This document shows positions 8,191 to 17,300 of a stretch of 33,111 bases of DNA, one piece after another. The notes beneath the pieces were generated by a model. That model was given only the letters and a program-made list of their open reading frames with translations. It was not told where the DNA came from and did not search any database. The DNA comes from Candidatus Thiodiazotropha sp. (ex Epidulcina cf. delphinae) (GTDB lineage Bacteria > Pseudomonadota > Gammaproteobacteria > Chromatiales > Chromatiaceae). Within the stretch, counting starts at the first letter, position 1; each line of letters opens with the position of its first letter. The stretch is from the NCBI GenBank assembly GCA_025656505.1, contig JAHXHR010000030.1:1-33111 (forward strand). Reading direction: 5' to 3'. Made by a program: the position numbers and the translations under genes.

Positions 8191-9384
8191 TCAGTCTATA
8201 CTGAAAACGTCTTCCACACTAGCATGAAAACCCTTTTCCAACACCTCTATGATCGAGCGCATGACCCGGTCTGTGGTCTTATCCTTTTCGTCGTTGGCGA
8301 TGATCGGAATGGCGTTGTTGTCCGCTTCCGACAGGAGATGGGACTGAAGCATCCAGATCGATTCGAAATTGGAAAGGTAGTCACTGTGAGCATTTCGCTC
8401 AGGCGCCGAAATGCCTCGGTCTTTTAAATGGTGCTTGAGCCGATCCGGTTTGAGCACCGCCAGCATGATGGGTACGATGACGGCATTTTCCGTGTCCTGA
8501 AAGCGATTGACCAGGGCGGGCGAGATGTGGACGCCTTCCAGGATCAGAGAGACCCGTTCACTCAAGGCGCGTTGCACGACCGCTTCGCAGGGGACTGCAA
8601 CCAATTCGGACTGATGGATATAGCCATGTATCATCATCTCTTCAGGCGTCTCTTTGGTATCGCCCGAGCCGAGAATCTTGCGCCAGGCATTAAAAGACGA
8701 GGTGTGCAGTTCCGGTATTAATCGCTCAGGTACCATCATGCGCATCACTTCACGCAGCATGTCGGTGGATTGGGTTCGAATAATATTCAGACGGTGCGCC
8801 GCCTCTGTGGCGATGGTGCTCTTACCGCTGCCGGTGGTGCCCCCGATCAACAGGATCAGCGGCCGCTGGCTGTGTTTATAGTCGATCCAGACCAGATAGT
8901 GTTTCGCGGCCTCTTTTCCGTAGTGTTGCCTGAGCTTTTCGTAAGTCAATCTGCCAATGGCGTTGCTGCCTATCTCTTCCTGATAGGATTCAGCCGACTC
9001 AAGGTACACAATCTGTGAAATATAAGCCGCCTTATCCGAACTGAGACCGGTGGATTCAAGTGTGCGACGGTGCTCGGTGATGGAGAATGGGAGCGTCGAG
9101 CCCTTGCGGTCACGCACGATGATATTGGTCGATGTCGGATTGATGCTTTCATAGTTTTCGATAACCTCTCTTTCATCCAGAGTGTGTAGCTCGCTCAACA
9201 CCAAACGGCGCAATTCCTGGGTGGTGATTTCGTCTTTTCCGCTGATCTTTTGTCGTATCTCGGAAGAGAGCCGATAGCCTGTTTCGAAAGAGAGCCCGGC
9301 ATCGGTCAGAGAACGGGTCAGGATGCCTCTGAGAAAGGGAGTGCGTGTTCCGTCCGTGGGGTCGATTATAAGTGTCTTTGCCAT
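8191..9384 (-). CDS. 2-phosphoglycerate kinase (ATP-cone plus P-loop kinase)
   Basis: In methanogens this family phosphorylates 2-phosphoglycerate to 2,3-bisphosphoglycerate, the precursor of cyclic 2,3-diphosphoglycerate. The 397 residues show an N-terminal ATP-cone-like region (TPFLRGILTRSLTDAGLSFE, about residues 15-95) and a P-loop kinase domain with GGTTGSGKST near residue 183. Further kinase features follow, such as the strand SLILEGVHISP. Length and architecture match the archaeal enzyme. It lies 241 bp upstream of the ApgM-like gene on the same strand. No cyclic 2,3-diphosphoglycerate synthetase is seen in the window. Some bacterial members may act on other small phosphate acceptors, so the substrate is assigned by family only. 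Confidence 0.85.
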   Translation of the reverse strand: MAKTLIIDPTDGTRTPFLRGILTRSLTDAGLSFETGYRLSSEIRQKISGKDEITTQELRRLVLSELHTLDEREVIENYESINPTSTNIIVRDRKGSTLPFSITEHRRTLESTGLSSDKAAYISQIVYLESAESYQEEIGSNAIGRLTYEKLRQHYGKEAAKHYLVWIDYKHSQRPLILLIGGTTGSGKSTIATEAAHRLNIIRTQSTDMLREVMRMMVPERLIPELHTSSFNAWRKILGSGDTKETPEEMMIHGYIHQSELVAVPCEAVVQRALSERVSLILEGVHISPALVNRFQDTENAVIVPIMLAVLKPDRLKHHLKDRGISAPERNAHSDYLSNFESIWMLQSHLLSEADNNAIPIIANDEKDKTTDRVMRSIIEVLEKGFHASVEDVFSID

Positions 9385-9461
9385 ATCATGGTCGAAGTGA
9401 TGATGTTTACGCCTTATAGTGGACAGTATGAGGCTTTTCCATGCTTACTGAAAGTGAGCGG

Positions 9462-11195
9462 TTAGTGATTTTCCCAGACGTAGATCACCTCTGCCTTATT
9501 TCCCGGCTCGTAAAAGTGAAGTTGTTTACAGAGTGATTCCACTAACATGAGGCCTCGGCCGCTGTAGGTGTCCTCATTCGCCACGAAACGTTTCAGCGCC
9601 TTGAAGTCGAATCCGTTGCCGCTGTCTTCTATCGATATCAGGATATACCCCCCGTCAATTAGCTGATGGATTCTTAAACCGATGCGAATCCGGCCTTCGG
9701 TTAAGGCATGGAGGCGCTGTTCCCGCTGTTGGAAGTAGTTGGTGAAACCATCCTCACCCTGTTTAATGGCGGAGTCCAGACGCAGCACACCATGATCCAG
9801 GGCATTGATATAGAGTTCGGTAAGAATGGTGAATAGGGGGCGTCGGTGTTCGTGGAGCCCGGCGGTTTCTTGGATATAGTTGATCAGGATCGGTACCGGG
9901 TCGGCCTGCCGTAATTGGGAGCCGTACAGGATGAGTTGGAACTCGATGCAGTCGGGATGATCCTGCATCAATAGCGCTTCCGGTAGATCCTTGCTGACCT
10001 CGATACGGTCCGTGGTTGTCTCCCATCCCGGCAACAACGCATGGATCAACGGCACCTCGACTACGCTGATATCATCATCTTGAGGCGCGTTTTGACAAAA
10101 CGATTCAAGATCCAGGGCGAGTTTGTCGAGGATGTAGGGGTGAGAGGCGCTGTTATTGATGACCCGGATAAATCGCTGCTGACCGAAGTACTCACCTTCA
10201 CTATTGCGCGCTTCGGTGACTCCGTCAGTGGCGAGAATCACCCGATCCCCCTCTTTGATGCGCAGATGGTGAAATTCATCCTTGAAATTGATGTCGGAGG
10301 CAATACCGAGCGGCAGGGATTGGGAAGTGATACGCTCTTTGATGCGCCTGCTGTCATTTTCGATGAGATAGCAATCGGGCATGCCGCAATTGATAATCGT
10401 AATATGATCGAGGTGGTGATCGACCTTGACAAACTGCGCGGCCAGGAACATTCCCGTTGGTAATAGGCTGTGTAGTTTGTTATTGATGGCATAGAGAATC
10501 TGTTGTGGGGCGAAACCTTTGGCCGTCATGGAGCGGAAGACCTCGGAGGTGGGTAGGGCGCCCAAGGCCGCCGCCAGACCGTGACCGGTGAAGTCACCTA
10601 GCAACACATGCAGATCATGGGAAGGTGCAAACGCCGTCAGCATCAAGTCACCGCTGAAAACGCTGGCCGGCCTGAGCAGGCTGTGGATATGTTCGAGGGC
10701 GACATTCCCGGCGACCACCGCGCCGCTGAAGACCTGTTCCGCAATCTCTTCATCCCGCTGCATGCGGCTGTAGAGCATACGAGTATCCTGATGCAGGGTA
10801 CGGATACGCTCCATCGCTTTTACCTTTGCCGAGAGAACCGTGAAGCTGTAAGGCTTTGAGAGGAAATCATCACCCCCCACCTCAATGCATCGCGCCAACG
10901 CCTGTTCGTCAGACATTGCTGTCAGAAAAATGATCGGCACGAAATGGTTGCCGGCCAACTGTTTGATGCGTGTCGCTGCTTCGTAACCGTCCATGACAGG
11001 CATCATGACATCCATGAAAATGATGTCTGGGCTGCGCTTCTCAAACTGCTTTACGGCATCGACGCCGTTTTCCGCCTCAATAACCTGATAGCCCTGTTTT
11101 TTCAGCAGTTTCTTGAGAATCAGGCGGTTTGTAATCTCATCCTCGACGATGAGCGCAATTCTTTGATTTGGAGAGAGATGTGCAATCTTTAGCAT
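9462..11195 (-). CDS. response regulator with PP2C phosphatase and HATPase domains (HsbR/CrsR-like)
   Basis: This is a 577-residue cytoplasmic protein with three domains. The receiver domain (residues about 12-130) has Asp62 in IIFMDVMMPVMDGYEAA and a Lys in FLSKPYSF. After a short helical linker comes a SpoIIE-type PP2C phosphatase with SGDL, LGDFTGHGLAAALG, ATDGVTEAR and DDDISVVEV. The C-terminus is an RsbW-like ATPase with ILTELYINALDHG, ISIEDSGNGFD and GRGLMLVESL. The architecture matches Pseudomonas HsbR and Shewanella CrsR, which switch a STAS-domain anti-sigma antagonist by phosphorylation and dephosphorylation to control a general stress sigma factor. No STAS gene or sigma factor lies beside it here, so the partner must be elsewhere if it exists. 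Confidence 0.9.
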   Translation of the reverse strand: MLKIAHLSPNQRIALIVEDEITNRLILKKLLKKQGYQVIEAENGVDAVKQFEKRSPDIIFMDVMMPVMDGYEAATRIKQLAGNHFVPIIFLTAMSDEQALARCIEVGGDDFLSKPYSFTVLSAKVKAMERIRTLHQDTRMLYSRMQRDEEIAEQVFSGAVVAGNVALEHIHSLLRPASVFSGDLMLTAFAPSHDLHVLLGDFTGHGLAAALGALPTSEVFRSMTAKGFAPQQILYAINNKLHSLLPTGMFLAAQFVKVDHHLDHITIINCGMPDCYLIENDSRRIKERITSQSLPLGIASDINFKDEFHHLRIKEGDRVILATDGVTEARNSEGEYFGQQRFIRVINNSASHPYILDKLALDLESFCQNAPQDDDISVVEVPLIHALLPGWETTTDRIEVSKDLPEALLMQDHPDCIEFQLILYGSQLRQADPVPILINYIQETAGLHEHRRPLFTILTELYINALDHGVLRLDSAIKQGEDGFTNYFQQREQRLHALTEGRIRIGLRIHQLIDGGYILISIEDSGNGFDFKALKRFVANEDTYSGRGLMLVESLCKQLHFYEPGNKAEVIYVWENH

Positions 11196-11409
11196 GATCT
11201 CTACCTTAACCTGAGGCTGTTATTCTTCATTTGCATCCAAATAGCGGCTTTGCTGCTGGAAAGCTTAGTTTTGACGTGAGCATTGTATTCGTCGCGCCAC
11301 ACACTACATGGAACAGCGCTTCCTAAGCGTAGCCGGTTCTTTCCTATATGCCGTTTCCGTATAATCCATGTCTTCAAGATAATTGAGGATTCCAGGTTAA
11401 ATTATCCAT

Positions 11410-11901
11410 ATGAATAACAACAGACAAATAAAGGTACTATTCGTGTGCATGGGCAATATCTGTCGTTCACCGACTGCCCAGGGGGTGTTTCGCGCCATGG
11501 TGGACAGGGAAGGATTGGGCGATCGCATCGCTACTGACTCCGCCGGCACCATTGACTACCATGTCGGGGGCAAGCCTGATCGGCGCGCCCGGGAAACAGC
11601 GCTCAAGCGCGGTGTCGATCTCAACGATCTTCGCGCCCGTCAGGTCATCGTAGAGGATTTCGATCTGTTCGACTATGTCATCGCCATGGACCGGTCCAAC
11701 TACCATGATTTACTGGAACTCTGCCCGCCGGGAAGGGAGGAGCGCCTATACCTGTTTCTCGATTTTGCGCCCCACTTGCCGGCGCGGGAAGTGCCGGATC
11801 CCTACTACGGCGGCGCAGGGGGCTTCGACCGTGTGTTCGACCTGGTTGAAGCGGCTTCAAAGGGTCTGCTTCAGCGAATCCGGGAGGATCACCTTAGCTG
11901 A
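11410..11901 (+). CDS. low-molecular-weight protein tyrosine phosphatase
   Basis: This is a cytosolic cysteine phosphatase of 163 residues. The catalytic P-loop is VCMGNICRS, with nucleophile Cys13 and Arg19 of the CX5R motif. The general-acid Asp is in VPDPYYGG near the C-terminus, where the family always has DPY or DPF. Length is normal. It is transcribed divergently from the HsbR-like gene across a gap of about 210 bp and faces rne, with a complete MITE between their ends. No exopolysaccharide genes or tyrosine kinase adjoin it, so this is probably the housekeeping member of the family rather than a Wzb-type capsule phosphatase. Confidence 0.95.
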   Translation: MNNNRQIKVLFVCMGNICRSPTAQGVFRAMVDREGLGDRIATDSAGTIDYHVGGKPDRRARETALKRGVDLNDLRARQVIVEDFDLFDYVIAMDRSNYHDLLELCPPGREERLYLFLDFAPHLPAREVPDPYYGGAGGFDRVFDLVEAASKGLLQRIREDHLS

Positions 11902-11902
11902 A

Positions 11903-11975
11903 CCTAAAAACCGCAGTTGACCGCTCCATTCCGATACTGGACTACTGCTCACCCCGTCCAATTGCGGCTTTTAGG
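11903..11975. mobile_element. minimal 73-bp MITE (copy B)
   Basis: This is a complete but very short copy of the CCTAAAAACC family. The left end is CCTAAAAACCGCAGTTG and the right end is CAATTGCGGCTTTTAGG, so the ends are inverted repeats with two differences. The sequence CTGAA stands directly on both sides (11898-11902 and 11976-11980), a 5-bp target duplication. Only about 39 bp remain between the ends, a deletion of the internal part found in the longer copies. It lies between two converging genes, where the paired ends with a T-rich 3' arm could act as a bidirectional terminator. Confidence 0.88.
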
Positions 11976-12038
11976 CTGAAACAGAGGTTTTACATCCCAG
12001 GCCGGTCGTGGAATCAGTCACCACACCGGCTATGGCTT

Positions 12039-15000
12039 TCAGTCACTGTTTCCCGCATCGGCGATATTTACTTTCTTCCCGACAGGCTCCACGGATTTTT
12101 TGACCTCTGCCTTGGACTCTGCAGGTAAGGGTTTCTGCTGCGGAACCGTTTCAATGCCGGTCTGGGTTTTAACCACCTTAACCGCCGAAGGCTCGGTCTT
12201 GGCCGACTCGGTCTTGGCAGGCTCGGTCTTAGCCGACTCGGTCTTAGCCGACTCGGTCTTGGCAGGCTCGGTCTTAGCCGACTCGGTCTTGGCCGACTCG
12301 GTCTTGGCCGACTCGGTCTTGGCAGGCTCGGTCTTGGCCGACACGGTCTTGGCAGGCTCGGTCTTGGCCGACACGGTCTTGGCAGGCTCGGTCTTGGCAG
12401 GCTCGGTCTTGGCCGACACGGTCTTGGCCGACACGGTCTTGGCCGACACGGTCTTGGCCGACACGGTCTTGGCCGACACGGTCTTGGCCGACACGGTCTT
12501 GGCCGACTCGGTCTTGGCCGACTCGGTCTTGGTAGGTTCGGGCGGAGGAGGGACTGTAGCAGGCTTTACGGTTTCGACCTGCTGCAGCTTTCGAGGAGCA
12601 GGCTTGGCTGCCGGCCGGCTTGCGGATGCCGTGGCTTTGCCTGAGTTGGCGCCATGCGCCTTTTTTTCAACCACCTGGGCGGCATCGGTCTGAATGGCCC
12701 TCGATTGGAGGTCGGGCCGGTTTTCGGCAGGTTTGGTCGTCTCTATCTGGACAGGCTTCAACGGACTTTCATCAGTTGCAGGCACGGTGGACTCCCGTTT
12801 CCGGGGCGGCCTAACCGATGTCTTGGTTTCGGATCTTGGCGTTCGCTGTGGAGCAACTCGCTTTTGCGGACGGGGTTGACGCTTTTCTTTATCCGCCATG
12901 GCCTCATTGGCGATGTTATCCGATTTGCCGTCAGAGACAGCCTTGACCGCTGATGGTTCACCGTTTCGCTCGGTACCGGTGCGGCGCTTGCGACCACCAC
13001 GCCGACCTCGGCGGGATTTCGGCTTGCTGATCTCACCGGTCTCGGTTTCCGCGTGTGTCTTGGCCTGTTCCGGTGGCTTTTGCTCCACGATTCGCTTGTC
13101 GGCGACTTTTTTCTCACCGGCCGTCGGTTTGGCGTTTCGCCGCTTGTTGACGGTGGCCTCCTGGGAACGGCCTTCACCACGCTCGTCACGTCGGTTGCCG
13201 CCGCCGGTCGGTTTGCGGTCACGTCCGTCGGAGAGCTGGTTTCTTCGGGTTTTCCTGGCAGACGAGTCACCACCGTCCTGGGCCGGTCTCTGTTTTTTCG
13301 TTTCCACCACCGGTTCGGCCCCAGACGTTGCCGACTCCACGCTTTTCGGTGAGAAAATATTGAAGATCTTTTTCAGAAACCCGGACTCGCCCGCTTCCCC
13401 GTCGGCTTGTACCGGATCTGTCCGTTGGGGAACGGGGCTGGCCGGCTCGATGGATTTCACCGCGGGCTGTTCCGCCTTGGATTGTTTGGGCTTGCCGGGT
13501 TCCGACACTTCGGCGGCGTTCTCTTCAGAGACCATCCTGTAGCTCGAAACACCCTCCTCTTCAGATGGCATGTCGCTGACACGTATGCGTTCAATGCCGT
13601 AGTTGGGCGTCTCCAGGTGGACGTTGGGTATCAGCACCACATCGATGGATTGGCGTTGTTCGACGTCGTGAATCATCTGGCGCTTTTCGTTCAGCAGGAA
13701 TGTAGCCATATCGACGGGGAGTTGCGCCATGATACGACCGGTATTCTCCTTCATCGCCTCCTCTTCGATAATCCGCAGCACCGACAGTGAAAGCGACTCA
13801 ACCCCACGAACGGTGCCATGCCCCTTGCATCGAGGGCAGACCTGCTCGCTGGCCTCTCCCAGGGAAGGGCGTAGGCGCTGCCTGGACATCTCCAGCAAGC
13901 CGAAGCGGGAGATTCGGCCGACCTGGACCCTGGCGCGATCCTGTTTGAGCGCCTCTTTGAGCCGGTTCTCCACCTCTCGCTGGCTGCGGGAGGGGGTCAT
14001 ATCGATGAAATCGATGACGAACAGGCCGCCAAGGTCACGCAAGCGCAGTTGGCGGGCGATCTCGTCGGCTGCTTCGAGATTGGTGTTCAGCGCGGTCTCT
14101 TCAATATCGGCGCCCTTGGTGGCGCGGGCGGAGTTGATATCGATGGAGGTCAATGCTTCGGTGTGATCGATGACGATGGCGCCGCCGGAAGGCAGGCTGA
14201 CCTCCCGTTGGAAAGCCGATTCGATCTGGCTCTCGATCTGATAGCGGCTGAATAGGGGAACCTCATCATCATAGTGGCGCAACTTCTTGCCGTATTGCGG
14301 CATCACCTGATTGATGAAGCGCTCCGCCTGACTGTATACATCCGTATCATCGATCACAATCTCGCCGATATCCGCACGCAGATAGTCGCGTATCGAGCGA
14401 ATGATGACATTGCTCTCCTGATAGATCAGAAATGGGGCGGGTTTATCGGCTGAGTGTTCGATGGCCTGCCAGAGCTGGATCAGGTAGTCCAGATCCCATT
14501 GCAGCTCCTCTGCATTCTTGCCCACGCCGGCGGTGCGAACGATCAGTCCCATGTCATCCTGGATCTGCAGTTCGCTCATGGCTTCACGCAGCTCGGTACG
14601 GTCCTGACCCTCGATTCGGCGGGAGACGCCGCCGGCCCGGGGGTTGTTCGGCATCAGCACAAGATATCGGCCCGCCAGGGAGATGAAGGTGGTGAGCGCG
14701 GCCCCTTTGTTGCCACGCTCTTCCTTCTCGACCTGGACAACGATCTCCTGCCCCTCCTTGATCGCCTCTTGAATATTCACCCGGCCCGAGGATTCCCTCG
14801 CCTTGTCGGTAAAGTAGTTTCTGGCGATCTCTTTGAGGGGGAGGAAGCCATGGCGTTCTGACCCATAGTCGATGAAGGCGGCTTCAAGGCTCGGTTCTAC
14901 GCGGGTGATACGCCCTTTGTAGATGTTGGCCTTTTTTTGTTCCCGGCCGGGAATTTCAATGTCCAGATTGAATAGTTTTTGACCATCGACGATGGCAACG

Positions 15001-15044
15001 CGCAACTCCTCAGGCTGAGTTGCGTTGATCAGCATACGTTTCAT
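12039..15044 (-). CDS. rne: ribonuclease E
   Basis: This is the endoribonuclease that starts mRNA decay and processes rRNA and tRNA, and it scaffolds the degradosome. The catalytic half is very well conserved: [10 protein letters not shown] start, S1 domain with [16 protein letters not shown], DNase-I-like catalytic region with DIDEINSAR-equivalent [12 protein letters not shown] and FVIDFIDM, and the Zn-link [12 protein letters not shown]. The track ORF starts earlier at 15134; Met at 15044 is chosen because it matches the E. coli N-terminus exactly. The C-terminal half is polar and disordered, with Arg-rich patches ([12 protein letters not shown]) typical of RNA binding. It also has 22 tandem pentapeptides of the form (E/V)(S/P)AKT. 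Total length is 1001 residues. A long leader precedes it. Confidence 0.97.
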   Translation of the reverse strand: MKRMLINATQPEELRVAIVDGQKLFNLDIEIPGREQKKANIYKGRITRVEPSLEAAFIDYGSERHGFLPLKEIARNYFTDKARESSGRVNIQEAIKEGQEIVVQVEKEERGNKGAALTTFISLAGRYLVLMPNNPRAGGVSRRIEGQDRTELREAMSELQIQDDMGLIVRTAGVGKNAEELQWDLDYLIQLWQAIEHSADKPAPFLIYQESNVIIRSIRDYLRADIGEIVIDDTDVYSQAERFINQVMPQYGKKLRHYDDEVPLFSRYQIESQIESAFQREVSLPSGGAIVIDHTEALTSIDINSARATKGADIEETALNTNLEAADEIARQLRLRDLGGLFVIDFIDMTPSRSQREVENRLKEALKQDRARVQVGRISRFGLLEMSRQRLRPSLGEASEQVCPRCKGHGTVRGVESLSLSVLRIIEEEAMKENTGRIMAQLPVDMATFLLNEKRQMIHDVEQRQSIDVVLIPNVHLETPNYGIERIRVSDMPSEEEGVSSYRMVSEENAAEVSEPGKPKQSKAEQPAVKSIEPASPVPQRTDPVQADGEAGESGFLKKIFNIFSPKSVESATSGAEPVVETKKQRPAQDGGDSSARKTRRNQLSDGRDRKPTGGGNRRDERGEGRSQEATVNKRRNAKPTAGEKKVADKRIVEQKPPEQAKTHAETETGEISKPKSRRGRRGGRKRRTGTERNGEPSAVKAVSDGKSDNIANEAMADKEKRQPRPQKRVAPQRTPRSETKTSVRPPRKRESTVPATDESPLKPVQIETTKPAENRPDLQSRAIQTDAAQVVEKKAHGANSGKATASASRPAAKPAPRKLQQVETVKPATVPPPPEPTKTESAKTESAKTVSAKTVSAKTVSAKTVSAKTVSAKTVSAKTEPAKTEPAKTVSAKTEPAKTVSAKTEPAKTESAKTESAKTESAKTEPAKTESAKTESAKTEPAKTESAKTEPSAVKVVKTQTGIETVPQQKPLPAESKAEVKKSVEPVGKKVNIADAGNSD
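12195..12524 (-). repeat. 22 tandem 15-bp repeats encoding (E/V)(S/P)AKT in rne
   Basis: Twenty-two in-frame copies of a 15-bp unit (on the + strand GGTCTTGGCCGACTC or close variants) run head to tail without spacers. Variants fall into three kinds, [10 protein letters not shown] and EPAKT, with six VSAKT units in a row, which indicates recent unit duplication. A degenerate unit (EPTKT) precedes and a fragment (EPSAV) follows. Copy number is likely to vary between strains. Because the unit is a multiple of three, expansion or contraction keeps the reading frame. Confidence 0.97.
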
Positions 15045-15210
15045 TTTGTTATGTCCGTACAACCGCACGAGGCTGTCGCCAACCCGACACGCAGCAAAAG
15101 CCCCGCAGGCATGGGCGGGCGAACCCTTACCCACTCAAGTGTCAATTGAGCATCGCTACGTAAACCCTGAGACCAGGGTTCGCTGTCAGGCTAGAAAACT
15201 AGCTCGGACG
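15045..15210 (-). promoter_or_regulatory. probable structured rne 5' leader
   Basis: Upstream of the rne start codon no strong Shine-Dalgarno sequence is visible (CATAACAAAATG). Three perfect small hairpins lie within 160 bp: GTCG/CGAC with a 6-nt loop (15075-15088), AACCCTG/CAGGGTT with a 4-nt loop (15163-15180) and GCTAG/CTAGC with an AAAA loop (15190-15203). In E. coli a long hairpin-bearing rne leader mediates autoregulation by RNase E. The same role here is inferred from position and structure, not from sequence identity. Confidence 0.45.
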
Positions 15211-15599
15211 GTTGAAAAGCTGTTAAAGTCCGCCGCTTGGGATCTGCTGCTGATCGAACGGTATATTAGGCGCTTAAAGCAGGGGAGAGCGACATGGCCT
15301 TGTCAATTAGGCCCGGCATCAATTCCCATGGTGCAAGCCCGAATCTATGGGCGGACACGCAAAGTCTGCTTTGGCGCGGCTTAAGGGTTCGGATTAAAAG
15401 CCGTTTCCAAAGGGCACCTATGCACTTGGCGGATTGACCGGTTGCACCGAATAGATCAAATCAGGTTGCAGCCGCTCACCAACCGTGCGGGCGTCGGCGG
15501 TTGCGATATTTTGCTAGCCGGCGCCTGAAAAACTGATCATAAATATAGCAATCTTCCCCCCGAACATCAATCGTGATAACACAATTAAATCGCCGCTAA
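15211..15599. other. rne-rluC divergent intergenic region
   Basis: About 390 bp between the probable rne leader and rluC. I see no convincing gene. The ORF track shows only one short ORF (15025-15384), which overlaps the rne start and leader. Promoters for both divergent genes should lie here, but I cannot assign -35 and -10 boxes with confidence. The last 80 bp before rluC are A/T-rich. Confidence 0.5.
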
Positions 15600-16553
15600 A
15601 TGTCAGAATCAAAAAAGAATTCTCCCTCAGTCAGATTTATCGGGGTGACAGAGGAGTTTGCCGGTCAGCGGATCGATAATTTCCTGTTGCGACAGCTCAA
15701 GGGGGTGCCTAAGAGCCATATCTACCGTATTCTGAGAAAAGGCGAGGTAAGGGTCAATAAAGGAAGGATCAAGGCAGACTACAAGCTCCAGGCAGGTGAT
15801 TCAATTCGCATTCCGCCTGTGCGCACGGGGCCGCAGGAGTCTGCGCCGCGCCTCTCCGAACAACTGCGCTCCAGCCTGGAAAAGGCCGTGGTCTATGAGG
15901 ATGAGAGGCTGCTGGTGTTGAACAAGCCTTCCGGCATGGCAGTGCATGGCGGTAGCGGTGTGAGCGTCGGTATCATCGAGGCCCTTCGGGAATTGAGACC
16001 GGAGCAACGGCAGCTTGAGTTGGTGCATCGACTGGACAGGGATACCTCAGGCTGTCTGATGATCAGCAAACGGCGCAGTTCCCTGCGGAGACTGCATGAA
16101 CTGATGCGCGAAAACCGGGTCGATAAACGTTATCTGGCGCTGCTCGCGGGGTGTTGGCGCAAAGGTGTGCAAATGGTTGATATGCCGCTAAGGAAAAACA
16201 CCCTGCAAGGCGGCGAGCGTGTGGTCAGGGTCGATGCCGAGGGTAAACCGGCGCAAACTCGATTCAAACGTCTGCAACGTTTCAAAGAGGCGACATTGGT
16301 CGAAGCCAAATTGATCACCGGCCGTACCCACCAGATCCGTGTGCATAGCGCTTGGCTGGGCACCCCTGTGCTGGGTGACGGCAAATACGGCGATGATGAT
16401 GCAAACAGGCGCATGCGGGAGATCGGGTTGCGGCGGCTTTTTCTCCACGCCCACCGGCTCAGCTTCCGTTGGCCGGGTGAAAAACGGGATTTAATCGTCG
16501 AGGCTCCCTTGCCGAAAGCATTGGAGAAGCTCCTGGACAAGCTCAAGAGTTGA
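15600..16553 (+). CDS. rluC: 23S rRNA pseudouridine synthase RluC
   Basis: This converts uridines to pseudouridine in 23S rRNA (955/2504/2580 in E. coli). The 317 residues begin with an S4 RNA-binding domain (QRIDNFLLRQLKGVPKSH and VRVNKGRIK, about residues 18-80). The RluA-type catalytic domain follows, with HRLDRDTSG carrying catalytic Asp146 and a later GRTHQIRVH motif. The divergent arrangement with rne across a long intergenic region is the conserved gammaproteobacterial order and supports RluC rather than RluD. It is followed after one base by a HAD phosphatase, so the two are probably cotranscribed. Confidence 0.95.
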   Translation: MSESKKNSPSVRFIGVTEEFAGQRIDNFLLRQLKGVPKSHIYRILRKGEVRVNKGRIKADYKLQAGDSIRIPPVRTGPQESAPRLSEQLRSSLEKAVVYEDERLLVLNKPSGMAVHGGSGVSVGIIEALRELRPEQRQLELVHRLDRDTSGCLMISKRRSSLRRLHELMRENRVDKRYLALLAGCWRKGVQMVDMPLRKNTLQGGERVVRVDAEGKPAQTRFKRLQRFKEATLVEAKLITGRTHQIRVHSAWLGTPVLGDGKYGDDDANRRMREIGLRRLFLHAHRLSFRWPGEKRDLIVEAPLPKALEKLLDKLKS

Positions 16554-16554
16554 C

Positions 16555-17226
16555 ATGAACTTTAAATTATTAGTATTTGATTGGGATGGCACTTTGATGG
16601 ATTCAGAGGCGCATATTGTGGCATGCGTGGAGGCTGCTGTCAGAGACCTGGAACTGCCGTTGCCGAGCCGGGAGGCCATTAGCAATATCATCGGACTGGG
16701 ACTGCGCGAAGCCGTAAACACCCTTTTTCCCGAGGACGATGACCATCTGCATCTGGATATCGCCGCCCGCTATCGGACCCACTTCTTCAGCGCTGGCGCG
16801 TCACCCTCGCAGCTCTTCGAGGGCGCCCGGGAGGTCGTAGATGAGCTGTCGCAACAGGGATATATGCTGGCGGTCGCCACGGGCAAAGGGCGAAAAGGCC
16901 TGGATTATGCCTTGCAAACCACCGGCTTGGGGGATTATTTTCAGCTAACCCGTTGCGCCGAAGAGACCTCTTCCAAGCCCAATCCGGAGATGCTGCAACA
17001 AATTCTCGAGGAGACAGGCGTCGCGCAGGATCGGGCGCTGATGATAGGTGACACCGAGTATGATCTGGAAATGGCCGTCAACGCGGGAATGCCCGCCTTG
17101 GGAGTGACCTACGGCGTGCATGCCCATGAGCGGCTGCTGAAGCATCATCCGCTGGCTTGTCTGGACCGGATCACGGAGATTCCGGCTTGGTTGGGCAGGT
17201 GTTCAGACGGCATGGCTTCCGGCTAG
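16555..17226 (+). CDS. HAD-IA family phosphatase (phosphoglycolate phosphatase-like)
   Basis: This is a soluble HAD hydrolase of 223 residues. Motif I is FDWDGTLMDSE near the N-terminus (nucleophile Asp9), motif II is AVATGKGRKGL, motif III lies in SSKPNPEML, and motif IV is MIGDTEYDLEMA. A helical cap between motifs I and II places it in subfamily IA with Gph and related enzymes. The ATG follows the rluC stop after one base. The same rluC-HAD-sppA order occurs in Pseudomonas, which supports a conserved operon. The substrate cannot be read from sequence; small phosphate esters such as phosphoglycolate are typical. Confidence 0.92.
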   Translation: MNFKLLVFDWDGTLMDSEAHIVACVEAAVRDLELPLPSREAISNIIGLGLREAVNTLFPEDDDHLHLDIAARYRTHFFSAGASPSQLFEGAREVVDELSQQGYMLAVATGKGRKGLDYALQTTGLGDYFQLTRCAEETSSKPNPEMLQQILEETGVAQDRALMIGDTEYDLEMAVNAGMPALGVTYGVHAHERLLKHHPLACLDRITEIPAWLGRCSDGMASG

Positions 17227-17300
17227 CGTCGAGAAATCGGATGAGCTATTATGAATTAATAAAATGGCCAGTATATACAATTAGTTAAAGGGTATTTCTT

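Noticed and set aside
12195-12524. Regular repeats that could suggest a CRISPR array
   Set aside because: Units are 15 bp, contiguous, have no spacers and are in frame with RNase E.
12100-12693. + strand ORF of 197 residues made of [10 protein letters not shown]-like repeats
   Set aside because: It is the antisense shadow of the rne pentapeptide repeat. The 15-bp unit keeps all frames open, and no ribosome binding site or family resemblance supports it.
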